From positions 1-64,000 of the forward strand of contig JASEJE010000009.1 of assembly GCA_030024085.1 (NCBI GenBank): a stretch of DNA of 64,000 nucleotides, read 5' to 3'. The notes below the pieces were generated by a model. That model saw only the letters and a list, made by a program, of their open reading frames with translations. It was not told the origin of the DNA and did not search any database. Shown here piece by piece: positions 40,128-49,890 of the stretch. Within the stretch, counting starts at the first letter, position 1, and every line of letters begins with the position of its first letter. Position numbers and translations under genes: made by a program. The DNA is from Bacillota bacterium (GTDB taxonomy: Bacteria; Bacillota; SHA-98; UBA4971).

Positions 40128-40147
40128 TGATCCCATTAATGGGATCA
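40128..40147. promoter_or_regulatory. 20-bp perfect palindrome, candidate operator
   Basis: TGATCCCATTAATGGGATCA, 32 bp after the GH63-like stop codon. Confidence 0.5.
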
Positions 40148-40276
40148 TGACTCTCTCGGTAACGGGTAGCCCGATGACAGCAAGCCCTTATGCTCCTTGC
40201 TTTCGTTACGGTCGGCATCGCGCGGCTGTGTGGGGTGCGAGGCTGGATGGCACCCGGCTCTGTGCGCCAGTTGTGT

Positions 40277-40603
40277 CTATACCATGCTTTTCAGCCGCTC
40301 CAGCGCCTTTCTGTATCCGTCGTCACTGCCGGCCCACTCCTCGAGCCGAGCGCACGGGAAGCGGCTGCACTCGGCGCAGGACCGAAGGCCATTGTCATCA
40401 ACCGAGCACCGCAGTATCCAGCAGTCGGCCGACCAGTGTCTTGACCTGTCACCCAGGCAGCCGTCGCAGTGGACGTCTTCTTCGCGCAGTTTGAGGCCGC
40501 GTTCCTTCTCGAACCACCTCAGGATCCTCCCCATGGTTTCCGGATCACCTGGCGCCCTGAAGATGTCACACGCGCTGCAGTCAAGCCCGCACGGAGCGAT
40601 CAT
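40277..40603 (-). CDS. DUF3795-like cysteine-rich protein
   Basis: MIAPCGLDCSACDIFRAPGDPE...CDGCLGDRSRHWSADCWILRCSVDDNGLRSCAECSRFPC. Confidence 0.7.
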   Translation of the reverse strand: MIAPCGLDCSACDIFRAPGDPETMGRILRWFEKERGLKLREEDVHCDGCLGDRSRHWSADCWILRCSVDDNGLRSCAECSRFPCARLEEWAGSDDGYRKALERLKSMV

Positions 40604-40751
40604 GCGATCCTCCCCGCCCACTATCAACACCTCCCACAATGCGCGCAGTCGACCATCTGTTCCCACATTATCACATGGCTGTGGCAACGCAGCAACGGTC
40701 ATCAGTGAAAACTACGGCAGCCACGACAGGCGAGGCAGTACGCCGCGAGCT

Positions 40752-40950
40752 TCAGGACAGAAACATCGAGTATGCAAGCCTGGCTGTCCGGCTGATTGCC
40801 TCGTCAGGGTCGTGCGTGGCGGCCTTCACGATTTGTCTCGCGCGCGGCAACCCCGACTGGGCCAGGGCTGCGATGACATTGCGGCGACGCATTTCAGGGA
40901 CCCCGCTGAACGGCGCCGCCACCAAGTGGAGCAAGTCGGCAGTCTCAAGC
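40752..40950 (-). pseudogene. C-terminal fragment of a HEAT-like protein, 5' side cut by repeat
   Basis: RRRNVIAALAQSGLPRARQIVKAATHDPDEAISRTARLAYSMFLS; the reading frame enters the repeat at 40951. Confidence 0.4.
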
Positions 40951-41144
40951 CTAAGTGTGGGTGCAGAGTCTACTGCCACTTTTCCAGGGGTTGCCGGTGT
41001 TGCACTCCGGGGACGGCGCGCTTGCGGCGCGCCTCGTTAGATTTGGCGCTTGAGGCTTGCCAAATCCTCAACGCTCCGTCGTGCAAGCGCCGGCAACCCG
41101 GAAGCTCCTACCAAACTGGCACGGATCTGTGAATCCACACTTAG
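40951..41144 (+). repeat. CTAAG-bounded structured repeat, best-preserved copy (194 bp)
   Basis: CTAAGTGTGG...CCACACTTAG ends; inner hairpins GGCGCGC-TTGCG-GCGCGCC and GATTTGGC-N-GCCAAATC. Confidence 0.95.
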
Positions 41145-41223
41145 TTGGTCAGCAGGTCGGCGATCAGCCCAAGCGTCATGTGGGGTGCACCCCCTTTGCT
41201 CTCCGCACCTGCACGAGCGCTCC

Positions 41224-42558
41224 TTACCCCGGCACCTTCACGACGAGCGGCATGCCATCCAGCCTGCAGATTCGGCGGCCCTCCTTCTCCCAAGGACGGA
41301 CCTCGGCATGCTCCCCAAGGCACACCTCGACCTGGCCGGGACCATCGAGGCTGGTTCCCTCGCCGTCGGTTCCATCGTCGAGGTCAACCACCCCGCACTT
41401 GTTGGCCAGGTTGACGAGGGCAACGTAGGTCGCGCCTTCACCAGCCCACGTGATCTCAACCACGCCTTCGGCGAGCTCGACGACGGAAAACTCCGTGCAG
41501 GTGCCCTTGATCTCCCTGGCGAGCCGCACGACCTTCTCCACAAACACCGCGAACTCGCTGTCGGCATGCTCCCAGTCCACCGGGTCCTTCTCGAAGAGGC
41601 TGGGGGCGCTTCGGGCGCGGATCTCCTGTCCCGCGTAGAGCAGCGTCGCCCCTGGTAGCAGCGCGTAGAAGACAGTCCAGTTCGCCAGGGAGTCTCGATC
41701 CCGGATCACCCCGGCGGCGCGCAGGTTGTCATGGTTCTCCAGGAACCTCAGCTTCACGGCGCCCGCCGGGTAAAGCGTCTCCTGGACGTGGAGGTGGTTC
41801 AGGTAATCGCGGAGCGGCCGTCGGCCTTGAAAGTATCCCTTGAGGTACTCGAACCCGTCGTAATCGTAGGTCAGGTCGAAGGCCGCGTGCAGTTCCGGGT
41901 CGGAATGCGCCGTATAGCCCCTGTCCCGCAAGTACTTGACGAAGGACTTCTCCACGCTCTCGGCGAGCCAGATGAGATCCTTCTTCTCTGCGAGCCTGGC
42001 GCGGGCGGCGCGCCAGAAGTCGAGCGGGACCAGGGGGGCGACGTCACAGCGGAAGCCGTCCACGCCCAGGTCAACCCACTTCTTAAGGGTCGCGATCTGG
42101 TATTCCCAGAGGTCGCGGCGGCCGTAGTCGAGGTCGTACACGTCCGACCAGTCCGGCACCTTGGTAGTGAACTCGCCGCCAACATCGCGCAGGAACCACT
42201 CCGGGTGTTCCTGGAGGAGGACGCTGTCCCGCGAAGTGTGGTTGTATACCACGTCGAGCATGACCTTCATGTCGAGAGCGTGCGCTTTGTCGACCAGCAT
42301 TCGGAAAGACCGTTCGTCGCCCAGTTCAGGGTCAATGGCGCGGTAGTCCCTGATGGCGTAGGGGCTTCCGAGGGTTCCCTTGCGCCCTGCTCTGCCCACC
42401 GGGTGGATGGGCATGAGCCACAGGATATCCGTATGCAGGCTTCGGATCCTTTCGAGATCACGGTAGATCCCGGTAAACGTCCCTTCGCTCGTGTGATTCC
42501 TGGGGAAAATCTCGTAGATGACCGCGCTTTTCACCCACTTGGGAGTATCAATGGCCAT
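41224..42558 (-). CDS. GH13 alpha-amylase family enzyme
   Basis: VIYEIFPRNHTSEGTFTGIYRDLERIRSLHTDILWLMPIHPVG; MLDVVYNHTS; GVDGFRCDVA; FLENHDN. Confidence 0.93.
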   Translation of the reverse strand: MAIDTPKWVKSAVIYEIFPRNHTSEGTFTGIYRDLERIRSLHTDILWLMPIHPVGRAGRKGTLGSPYAIRDYRAIDPELGDERSFRMLVDKAHALDMKVMLDVVYNHTSRDSVLLQEHPEWFLRDVGGEFTTKVPDWSDVYDLDYGRRDLWEYQIATLKKWVDLGVDGFRCDVAPLVPLDFWRAARARLAEKKDLIWLAESVEKSFVKYLRDRGYTAHSDPELHAAFDLTYDYDGFEYLKGYFQGRRPLRDYLNHLHVQETLYPAGAVKLRFLENHDNLRAAGVIRDRDSLANWTVFYALLPGATLLYAGQEIRARSAPSLFEKDPVDWEHADSEFAVFVEKVVRLAREIKGTCTEFSVVELAEGVVEITWAGEGATYVALVNLANKCGVVDLDDGTDGEGTSLDGPGQVEVCLGEHAEVRPWEKEGRRICRLDGMPLVVKVPG

Positions 42559-42649
42559 GATGGCGACCTCCGTTACTCAGCGTCATGTGTCTCGCGTGTC
42601 TCCCGCTCGTCTTTCTTCAAAGCGCCTGAGGGCTGGCTCGCCTTGCCCG

Positions 42650-45600
42650 TCAGAACAGTCTTTGCTGTTCAATGCGGTGTTTCTTTGCCTTGCCGCCGCC
42701 GTATTCGACGAATTCCACGAGTTCGCCGGGGATCTCCCGCACGAACCTGGACTGGGCTGGGCTTCGGCCCGCCGGCGCGCCGGGCGGGCCGATGAGCACG
42801 AGCACCTCCGCCGCCCTGGTGAGCGCCACGTAGAAGAGCCTGCGCTCCTCCGCCAGGGCGTCGCCGTCCGCAGCGTCCTCCGCCGCGTCCTTCCACGGCA
42901 CGATGCCTTCGGCCAGTCCGACGAGGACGACGGCCGGGAATTCGAGGCCCTTGGCCGCGTGCATGGTGAGGAGGCTGATCCCCTCCTCCCCCGGCCGGGC
43001 GAGGTCTTCTTGACGTTCGTGGTCAGCCTCCTGGCCGGTTGCGAGGCGAAACATGAACTCAGCCAGGGACCGGTCCCCGGCCGCCCTCGCCACCTGCCGA
43101 AGCGCCCGAGAGGCCGCGCTCCTGGGGCCTGCCGCGCGCAAGAGCAGTTCCGCTGCGGTCGCCGATTCGGTCAGGGCGCCGAGCTCGGCCGCCAGGTCCA
43201 AGAATCCCCGGATTCTCGCACGCGCGCTGCCAGTGAAGCGGCCGGCGTCCAGTAGCTCCCTCATGGCGGCCTCCAGGCGGGACCGGGGGACGGCGCCGGC
43301 GTCTTCCTGGGGTTGCCGGGACCGGGCGGTCGTGGCGGCGCTTATCCGGGGGCGGGCGGCGCCGTCCTCGTGCTCTGCGGGATCCAGCCCTGACCTCGCC
43401 AGCAGGGCGAGGGCCTCGGCGCCCGGATCGAAACGGGTCCCGCGGAGCGCGATCATGAAGCGCAGGTCCGTCGGCCTGTCGATGTAGCGGAGGATGTCCA
43501 GCGCCTCGCGGACCTCCGGCGCGGCGACGAGCGCCCGTCGGCCGAGGGTTCGATAGGGGATGCCTTCGGACAGGAGCGCCTCCTCGAGAGGCTCTGCCTG
43601 GCGGCCCGTGCGAAAGAGGACGGCGATCTCGCCCAGGCTGAACGTACGGGCCATACCCTTGCCACTCTGCCGGTCGGCCGCGAGCATGCCGATCCCGCCT
43701 ACGAGACGTTCGATCTCGCGGATCACCGCCCTGGCCTCGGCCTGCGGGCCCTCTGCGGCTATGTAGCGGAGTTGCTGCCCACCTGGCTGTCCCTCTTGCT
43801 CCGCCGCCGCGCTGGCGTTCGCCCCGCCAATGATGGCATTGGCGGCCCGCACGATCGTGCTTGTGCTGCGGTAGTTCAGGGTCAGGTGGAAGCTCGCGGC
43901 GGAGGGGAAGTCCGCCGCCAGCTGCGCAAAGAAGCGATGGTCCGCTCCTCGAAAGCCATAGATCGCCTGGTCTGGGTCACCGATGACGAAGAGGTTGGTG
44001 CCGTCGCCGGCCAGAGCCTTGACCAGCTGATACTGAACCGGGTTCACGTCCTGAAACTCATCGACCAGCAGGTGTGTGGTCCATTTTCGGGCCGTCTGGC
44101 GGGCCGTCCTGTCGTTCTGGATCAGGTCCAGCGCAGACAGGAGCAGGTCGTCATAGTCGCAGGCGCCGGCTGCGGCGAGGCGTTGCTGATAGCACTGGTA
44201 TGGCTCGGCAAGCGCCGCGGGCACCCCCGGATCTTCCGGCCGCAACCCCTGGCTCTTGGCACGAGAGATGGCTTCTGCGATCCCCGCTGCTCGCATCGTT
44301 TGCACCGCTCGCACCACTGGCGCCGCCGCAACCGCTTCCGCCGCAAGAGCGGAGGCTTCCTGGGCGTCGAGCACCAGCGGTGGCGTCCCGCGCACTTCGG
44401 TGAGGAGATCGAGGCAGAAGCGGTGGAAAGTCCCGACCCGCACGCCGCCGGCCTCGGCGCCGACCGCGGACACGAGGCGCCGACGCATTTCGTCCGCCGC
44501 GCGATGGGTGAACGTGATGGCCGTGATAGCCTCAGGGCGCACGCCTTTCTGGAGCAGGAACACTATCCGCTGGATGAGCGTCCTGGTCTTGCCTGTCCCA
44601 GGGCCTGCCGTGACAATGACCGGGCCGGCCGTGGCTGTGACCGCCCGCTGCTGGGCGGGGCTCAGCCCGTCGAGCGGGGAGGCGAGGGAGGGCCTGCGCT
44701 GTAGCGGCTCTGCCGCCGCTCGTGCCGCCGGAGCCGCTAGCGCCGCCTGTGCCACCTGTTCCGCCGCGTGATCCCCCACCCCCACCCGCACCTCCACCTC
44801 CGCATGAGCCGGCGCCTCCGCCAGCGCCTGGGCCGCCTCCAGGCCGTCGCCAGTGCAGGCCGTGGTCCTCCCAGGTCTCTCAGGTCTCTCGGGTCCAGGT
44901 GCCTCAGGTCTCTCAGGGCGGCGCATGGCGGTGCCCCTGGCCCTATCCCTGGCCCCGGCCCCGGCTTCGGCCATGGCTCCGCCCGTGGCAAGGAGCCGGG
45001 GCAGCGCGAAGAGGGCGGCCTGTCCGGAGAGCTGGCGCCTTTCCTCGGGGCGGAAGATCGTCAATTTGCCGTACTCTCCGTCATAACCAGGGCGGTACTC
45101 GATCTCTCCCGCGCGGACCCTGCGTACCGCCTCGGCGACGACGGTACCGGCCACGGTCGCGATCCCATCGAGATCGGCTTCCCGAAGAAGGGAGATCTCG
45201 GGACCGAGCGCGTCCACGAGCCTCGTGCTCGTCTCCCGGACCCGTTTGCTCGCCGCGCCGACACCAAGGGCGTCGGCCACGATCTCGTCCAGGGAAACCA
45301 GGGAGGTATACATGTTCGCCCCGGGCGGGCGGAAGCCCTCAGGACGGTCGGCCAGGTCCGCCACGCGGTGCAGCACTCCGACAGTGACCGGCCGTCCGCA
45401 GACCCGGCAGATGCCTTTCGCTGCGAGGGTCTCGTCAGGGTGCCAGCACACCCCGCAGTTTCGGTGGCCGTCGTAGTGGTACTTTCCTTCCTCAGGGTAG
45501 AACTCCACTGTCCCGACGACGCGGCCCTCCTGGCGCCGCAGGGCAGCCACCATGCCCCGGTACGAGAACGGCGCCTCGAACTCGTTTGCCTCGCGGCCGA

Positions 45601-46279
45601 GCTTGTCAGGGGAATGGGCATCGGAATTCGAGATGAGCGTCAGACGATCCAGGGCCGACAGCCGCCAGTTCATCGGGGGATCCGAGGAGAGCCCCGTCTC
45701 GTAGGCCGGGATCTCGCCCGCGAGGTCCCCGAAGCATTCCTCGAGGGCGTCGAAACCGGAATTGGCGCCGAAGAGGGAGAAATGGGGCGTCCAGATGTGG
45801 GCGGGCACGAGCACGGCCGCCGGTTCAACCTCGAGGATAATGGCCAGGAGCGTGCGGCTATCGATGCCGATGATCGGCCGGCCGTCGGCCTCCAGGTTCG
45901 CCCCCCGCGCCTCCAGGGCCGCGCTCACCCGGGCCGCCGCGTCGAGGTTCGGCAGCAGGACGAGATGGTGGATCTTGCGGGTGCGGCCGCCCTGCTTGTA
46001 GATGCAACTGATTTCGCCGGTCACGACGAAACGCACCTGCGCCTCAGGACCCGCAGCCGTGCGCAGCCGGTAGAAGCCCTCCTCTGCCTCGACGAGTTCC
46101 GCGCCAAGCTCCGCACGCCATCCCGCGTGGGTGAAGTCCCCCGTGCCGACGGCGGCGAGGCCCTTGCGGGCCGCGGCCTGGGCCAGGGGGCCTGGCCGGC
46201 AGGTGTCGCTGGTCGCGCGGGAGTAATGGGAGTGGACGTGCAGGTCGGCGAGGTATGTCACGTATTCCATGTATATCAC
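42650..46279 (-). CDS. Fusion: N-terminal EndoQ-like PHP nuclease + C-terminal UvrD/Rep superfamily I helicase
   Basis: ADLHVHSHYSRATSDTC; CGVCWHPDETLAAKGICRVCGRPVTVGVLHRV; then AGPGTGKTRTLIQRI, LLVDEFQDVNPVQY, VIGDPDQAIYGFRGAD, LLTMHAAKGLEFPAVVLVGL, FYVALTRA in one 1209-aa ORF. Confidence 0.92.
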   Translation of the reverse strand: MIYMEYVTYLADLHVHSHYSRATSDTCRPGPLAQAAARKGLAAVGTGDFTHAGWRAELGAELVEAEEGFYRLRTAAGPEAQVRFVVTGEISCIYKQGGRTRKIHHLVLLPNLDAAARVSAALEARGANLEADGRPIIGIDSRTLLAIILEVEPAAVLVPAHIWTPHFSLFGANSGFDALEECFGDLAGEIPAYETGLSSDPPMNWRLSALDRLTLISNSDAHSPDKLGREANEFEAPFSYRGMVAALRRQEGRVVGTVEFYPEEGKYHYDGHRNCGVCWHPDETLAAKGICRVCGRPVTVGVLHRVADLADRPEGFRPPGANMYTSLVSLDEIVADALGVGAASKRVRETSTRLVDALGPEISLLREADLDGIATVAGTVVAEAVRRVRAGEIEYRPGYDGEYGKLTIFRPEERRQLSGQAALFALPRLLATGGAMAEAGAGARDRARGTAMRRPERPEAPGPERPERPGRTTACTGDGLEAAQALAEAPAHAEVEVRVGVGDHAAEQVAQAALAAPAARAAAEPLQRRPSLASPLDGLSPAQQRAVTATAGPVIVTAGPGTGKTRTLIQRIVFLLQKGVRPEAITAITFTHRAADEMRRRLVSAVGAEAGGVRVGTFHRFCLDLLTEVRGTPPLVLDAQEASALAAEAVAAAPVVRAVQTMRAAGIAEAISRAKSQGLRPEDPGVPAALAEPYQCYQQRLAAAGACDYDDLLLSALDLIQNDRTARQTARKWTTHLLVDEFQDVNPVQYQLVKALAGDGTNLFVIGDPDQAIYGFRGADHRFFAQLAADFPSAASFHLTLNYRSTSTIVRAANAIIGGANASAAAEQEGQPGGQQLRYIAAEGPQAEARAVIREIERLVGGIGMLAADRQSGKGMARTFSLGEIAVLFRTGRQAEPLEEALLSEGIPYRTLGRRALVAAPEVREALDILRYIDRPTDLRFMIALRGTRFDPGAEALALLARSGLDPAEHEDGAARPRISAATTARSRQPQEDAGAVPRSRLEAAMRELLDAGRFTGSARARIRGFLDLAAELGALTESATAAELLLRAAGPRSAASRALRQVARAAGDRSLAEFMFRLATGQEADHERQEDLARPGEEGISLLTMHAAKGLEFPAVVLVGLAEGIVPWKDAAEDAADGDALAEERRLFYVALTRAAEVLVLIGPPGAPAGRSPAQSRFVREIPGELVEFVEYGGGKAKKHRIEQQRLF

Positions 46280-46444
46280 CCTTGCGTTGCTGCGTTGCCA
46301 GATTTAACGGGCGGGGCGCGCGGGGCGGGGCGTCCGCGATGCGGTATCGCGCACAAATGCTGCCGAAGTTCGCATTGGCGCATTGCCAGATCAGCGGGAA
46401 GAGCGGACATTGTCCCTGAGCGGCCCTGCCACATTGCTCCTGGA

Positions 46445-47128
46445 TCACCAGTCGTAGTACTTTTCGAGGTCTCCTCTCCAGCTCTCCTGCTCGTACTCGG
46501 GGAGCTTGCCTATGCGGCATCTTGGTTTCGCCACCACTTCTCTAACCTCGAAGGCGGTGAAGAAGCTCATGCTGTATGCTGTTCTGACCACCAGCGCTGT
46601 GTCGAGACCCTTGTAGGTGCCTGCACACGATATGATTTCATCACCTTCGCTCACCTTGCCGGCATCGGTCGCCATAACCGCCGCCTCGATAGCGATCTTG
46701 GTGCCCGCGCCGAACACCTCGAGGGTCTTGTCCATGATGGCCTCCGGCGCAGGGTAGTCCCACTTGATCGCCCGGGATGGAGGGGCGAGAGGTCTCGAAC
46801 CCTGAACGATCCTTACTCCGTTTTTCGCCAGGACCTCGCGGATATGCGAGTATTCCTCGCGCATCAACCCGATTGGTATGTCACCCTTCGGCCCCCACGT
46901 GGTCGCGGGATAATGGGTGACGACAACAAGTTCTGTGCCCGTGCCCCGGAGTGCGTCCAGAGCCCTCAGGGCGCTCCTGCCGGTCTCAGAAGCGATCACG
47001 ACCGTCCGGATGCCGAGCTGCCGGCACCTTTCCCGGACTGCATGCAACACGCTTTCCGTGTTCACTTCGCCACAATACCCGAAATAGACGGTGTCCCTGG
47101 TTACGGTGCCCCTGGTTGCGTCCGCCAT
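46445..47128 (-). CDS. Stand-alone pyruvate kinase alpha/beta (C-terminal) domain-like protein
   Basis: RTVVIASETGRSALRALDAL, EAIMDKTLEVFGAGTKIAIEAAVMATDAGKVSEGDEIISCAGTYKGLDTALVVR. Confidence 0.75.
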   Translation of the reverse strand: MADATRGTVTRDTVYFGYCGEVNTESVLHAVRERCRQLGIRTVVIASETGRSALRALDALRGTGTELVVVTHYPATTWGPKGDIPIGLMREEYSHIREVLAKNGVRIVQGSRPLAPPSRAIKWDYPAPEAIMDKTLEVFGAGTKIAIEAAVMATDAGKVSEGDEIISCAGTYKGLDTALVVRTAYSMSFFTAFEVREVVAKPRCRIGKLPEYEQESWRGDLEKYYDW

Positions 47129-47482
47129 GGGCCGATCCCCCCATCCATGTCTCATCCACATTGCCTCTGACCGTGCTATCTCCGACCGTCCTGGCCGTTT
47201 CCTGTTCCCCAGTTCGCGAGCTGACCCGGCATCTCCTTCCTCTCGAAACACCTCCTGGAGCAGACTATGTGCGCAAACTCCACCTCAGTGCGAAAACTCC
47301 ACCTCACCGGGGTCACACGAACTGAGTGCAGCCCGGGAAGGGATGAATGGGTACCCGCCGCCAGCAGAGGGAAACAATACAATTGGGGCGAATATAAACC
47401 AGTGAGAAGACGCATGGGCGACGAACCCGGGTTGGATTCGCCCCCACGTCTTTCCCTACTAGAGGAACGGGAGGAGTGACCC

Positions 47483-48721
47483 ATGAATCAGAAGGCGCTT
47501 GCTGTGTTCGGTCTTGCGTTCTGCGTAGTGGTCGCCTTTGTGGTTTGTCTGGGCGTGTGTCAGCCCGGGCTCGCGCTCATGGGGCTGCAGCCGTTCGGCC
47601 CGGCCGAAGGCGTTTCCGCCGCGTCCACGGCGGGGAGCGCTACCGGGGACTCGGTCGTGGTGAGGGCGGGAGAGACCATCGACGATGACGCGTTTCTGGC
47701 GGGGAGGTCCGTAAGCGTTAAAGGGACCGTGACGGGCGACCTCGTTGCGGCCGGTGCTAACGTCGTGGCAGACGGCAACGTGAGAGGCGACGCCCTTCTT
47801 GCCGGGCGCAGCGTCACCGTGCAGAACACGGTGGACGGCGACGCCCGCCTCGCAGCGCAGGACATCACCGTGGGCGCCCAGATCGGCGGAAACCTCATGT
47901 TCTTTGCACAAACCAGCGCCATCTCCGCGCCCACGCACGTCGGGCGGAACCTCACCGCGGCCTGCCAGACGCTGGACATCGATGGCACCGTGGCGGGCAA
48001 GGCCCGCGTCGCCGGCGATGTGGTGACGGTCAACGGCAAGGTCGGCAAGGACCTCATCGTTGAGGCGTCCAGCCTCATCATCACAGACTCTGCCGAGATC
48101 GGGGGTGATGTCCGCTTCACGGGCGAAAGACCGGCCGACATAGCCCCCGGGGCCAAGATCCACGGTGAGGTCAGGTTCACCCCGCTTCCAACAGCCCCGG
48201 CCGTGCCGCCCGCGCGGCGTGCGCTGCAAGTCATCCTCAACCTCATCAAGTTTGTGGTGCTCGGCGCTCTCCTGGCGCTCTTCGCAGCCAAAGGGGTTCG
48301 AACCATCACGGACGTCATGGCTGAGAGGGCGCTCGCCAGCTTCGGGGTGGGCGTGGTGTCGGTCATCGCCGTGCCTGTGGTCCTCGTTATATTGGGGGTC
48401 GTCATCGTGGGCGCGTCCGCCGCATGGGTGCTGGGCGCAGCCTTCACCAGCGTTGGGATTGTGGCGCTGTTCGCGTTCAAGGTGCTTGTGGCGGTCCTCG
48501 TGGGCAGGCTGATACTGAAGCGCGCCCGGAAGGGCCAGGAGCCTCCGCTTCTCCACGCCGCGCTCCTCGGGACCGTCATCGTCTTCGTGGTCACGCTCGT
48601 CCCGGTCATCGACTTTGCCGTGGCCGTCCTCGGCACCCTGCTGACCCTTGGGGCGCTGCTTATCGCCCTTAAGGACAGCGTGCTCTCGTGGCCGTGTGGG
48701 CGCGGGCCTGCACAGGCGTGA
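47483..48721 (+). CDS. Polymer-forming (bactofilin-like) exported/membrane protein
   Basis: Signal peptide; beta-helix-like repeats DDDAFLAGRSVSVKGTVTGDLVAAGANVVADGNVRGDALLAGRSVTVQNTVDGDA; four C-terminal TM segments. Confidence 0.8.
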   Translation: MNQKALAVFGLAFCVVVAFVVCLGVCQPGLALMGLQPFGPAEGVSAASTAGSATGDSVVVRAGETIDDDAFLAGRSVSVKGTVTGDLVAAGANVVADGNVRGDALLAGRSVTVQNTVDGDARLAAQDITVGAQIGGNLMFFAQTSAISAPTHVGRNLTAACQTLDIDGTVAGKARVAGDVVTVNGKVGKDLIVEASSLIITDSAEIGGDVRFTGERPADIAPGAKIHGEVRFTPLPTAPAVPPARRALQVILNLIKFVVLGALLALFAAKGVRTITDVMAERALASFGVGVVSVIAVPVVLVILGVVIVGASAAWVLGAAFTSVGIVALFAFKVLVAVLVGRLILKRARKGQEPPLLHAALLGTVIVFVVTLVPVIDFAVAVLGTLLTLGALLIALKDSVLSWPCGRGPAQA

Positions 48722-48783
48722 CCGACCGGACTTGCCGGCAGACATACGCTCGGTGACATAGATCAAAAGGAGGCGGTTGAGGT

Positions 48784-49702
48784 GATGCCCTACCCGGTTA
48801 TCATGGTGTTCAGGGTGGTCCTGTGGGCGGTCGTTGCGTGGTGGGCGCTGTGGGCTGCGCTGGCCCTCTTCACCCGGGCCACGACGGTGTTTGTATTCCT
48901 GCTCCTCACCGGCCTGGTGTGGACGTACTTCGGTCTGCGCCTTGTGGCGGGCCCTGCGTTTGTGGTGTACATACTGATTCCGCTCGTGTTCCTTCCGAGC
49001 ATGGTGCGGATAATCACGGAGTACCAGCGCGGCGTGCTGTTCAGGTTCGGGCGCCAGGTGGGCGTGTTGAAGCCTGGCCTCAACGTGATCTTCCCGTTCG
49101 GCATCGACCAGGTGAGGAAGATCGACCTGCGCACGTTCACCATCGACGTGCCCAAGCAGGAGATCATCACGCGCGACAACGTCCCGGTGATGGTGGATGC
49201 CGTCGTCTACTTCAACGTTTTCGACCCGGTCCTCGCTGTGGTCAAAGTGGCGGACTTCGTCAAGAGCACCACCTTGCTCGGCCAGACCATCCTCCGGTCG
49301 GTGCTGGGGCAGCACGAACTCGACGAGATGCTTTCGAAGCGGACCGAGCTCAACACGACGCTCCAGAAGCTGCTCGACGAGGCGACCGACCCGTGGGGCG
49401 TGAAGGTTTCGGCGGTGGAGATCAAGGCCGTCGAGCTGCCTGAAACGATGAAGCGCGCCATGGCCAAGCAGGCCGAGGCCGAGCGCGAGCGGCGGGCGAA
49501 GGTCATCGCAGCGGATGGCGAGTACCAGGCGTCGGAAAAGCTGGCGGCGGCGGCGCGTGTCATCGCGACGGAGCCTTCGGCGCTCCAGCTTCGCTACCTG
49601 CAGACGCTCTCTGAGATCGCCGTGGAGCGCAATTCGACCATCCTCTTCCCGCTGCCCATGGAGGTGCTGCGGATGTTCGAGCGGCGCACGGAGGGGAAGT
49701 AG
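48784..49702 (+). CDS. SPFH/Band 7 (slipin-type) protein
   Basis: IITEYQRGVLFRFGRQVGVLKPGLNVIFPFGIDQVRKIDLRTFTIDVPKQEIITRDNVPVMVDAVVYFNVFDP. Confidence 0.95.
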
Positions 49703-49741
49703 GACGGCGCCACAGCCTCAACGACCGGCACAGGCGTTCGA

Positions 49742-49890
49742 CTAAGCCCATTTTCCGCATTAGGAGCGCGGCTAAATTGACAAATGGCCTGCTGAAGGGC
49801 CAGTTGCCGGGGTCCTCCAACTGTTTTGCGACAGGTGACCATTGCGTCCTTTAGCTGGGAAGACGTTTCTACTGCGGAAAACGAGCTAAG
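49742..49890. repeat. CTAAG-bounded imperfect palindrome (149 bp)
   Basis: CTAAGCCCATTTTCCGCAttag...ctacTGCGGAAAACGAGCTAAG; inner GGCTAAA/TTTAGCT. Confidence 0.8.

Noticed and set aside
40951-41144. CTAAG element as an integron attC site or group II intron
   Set aside because: No integrase, no RYYYAAC/GTTRRRY boxes in the right arrangement, no intron domain V or reverse transcriptase; ~190 bp is too short for an intron.
43772-47170. Large plus-strand ORFs (310, 800 aa) opposite the PHP-helicase gene
   Set aside because: Antisense shadow ORFs; the minus frame carries all catalytic motifs.
47459-49315. 618-aa minus-strand ORF
   Set aside because: Antisense to the bactofilin-like and SPFH genes; composition (His/Asp/Arg/Glu-rich, no domain) is typical of GC-rich shadow ORFs.
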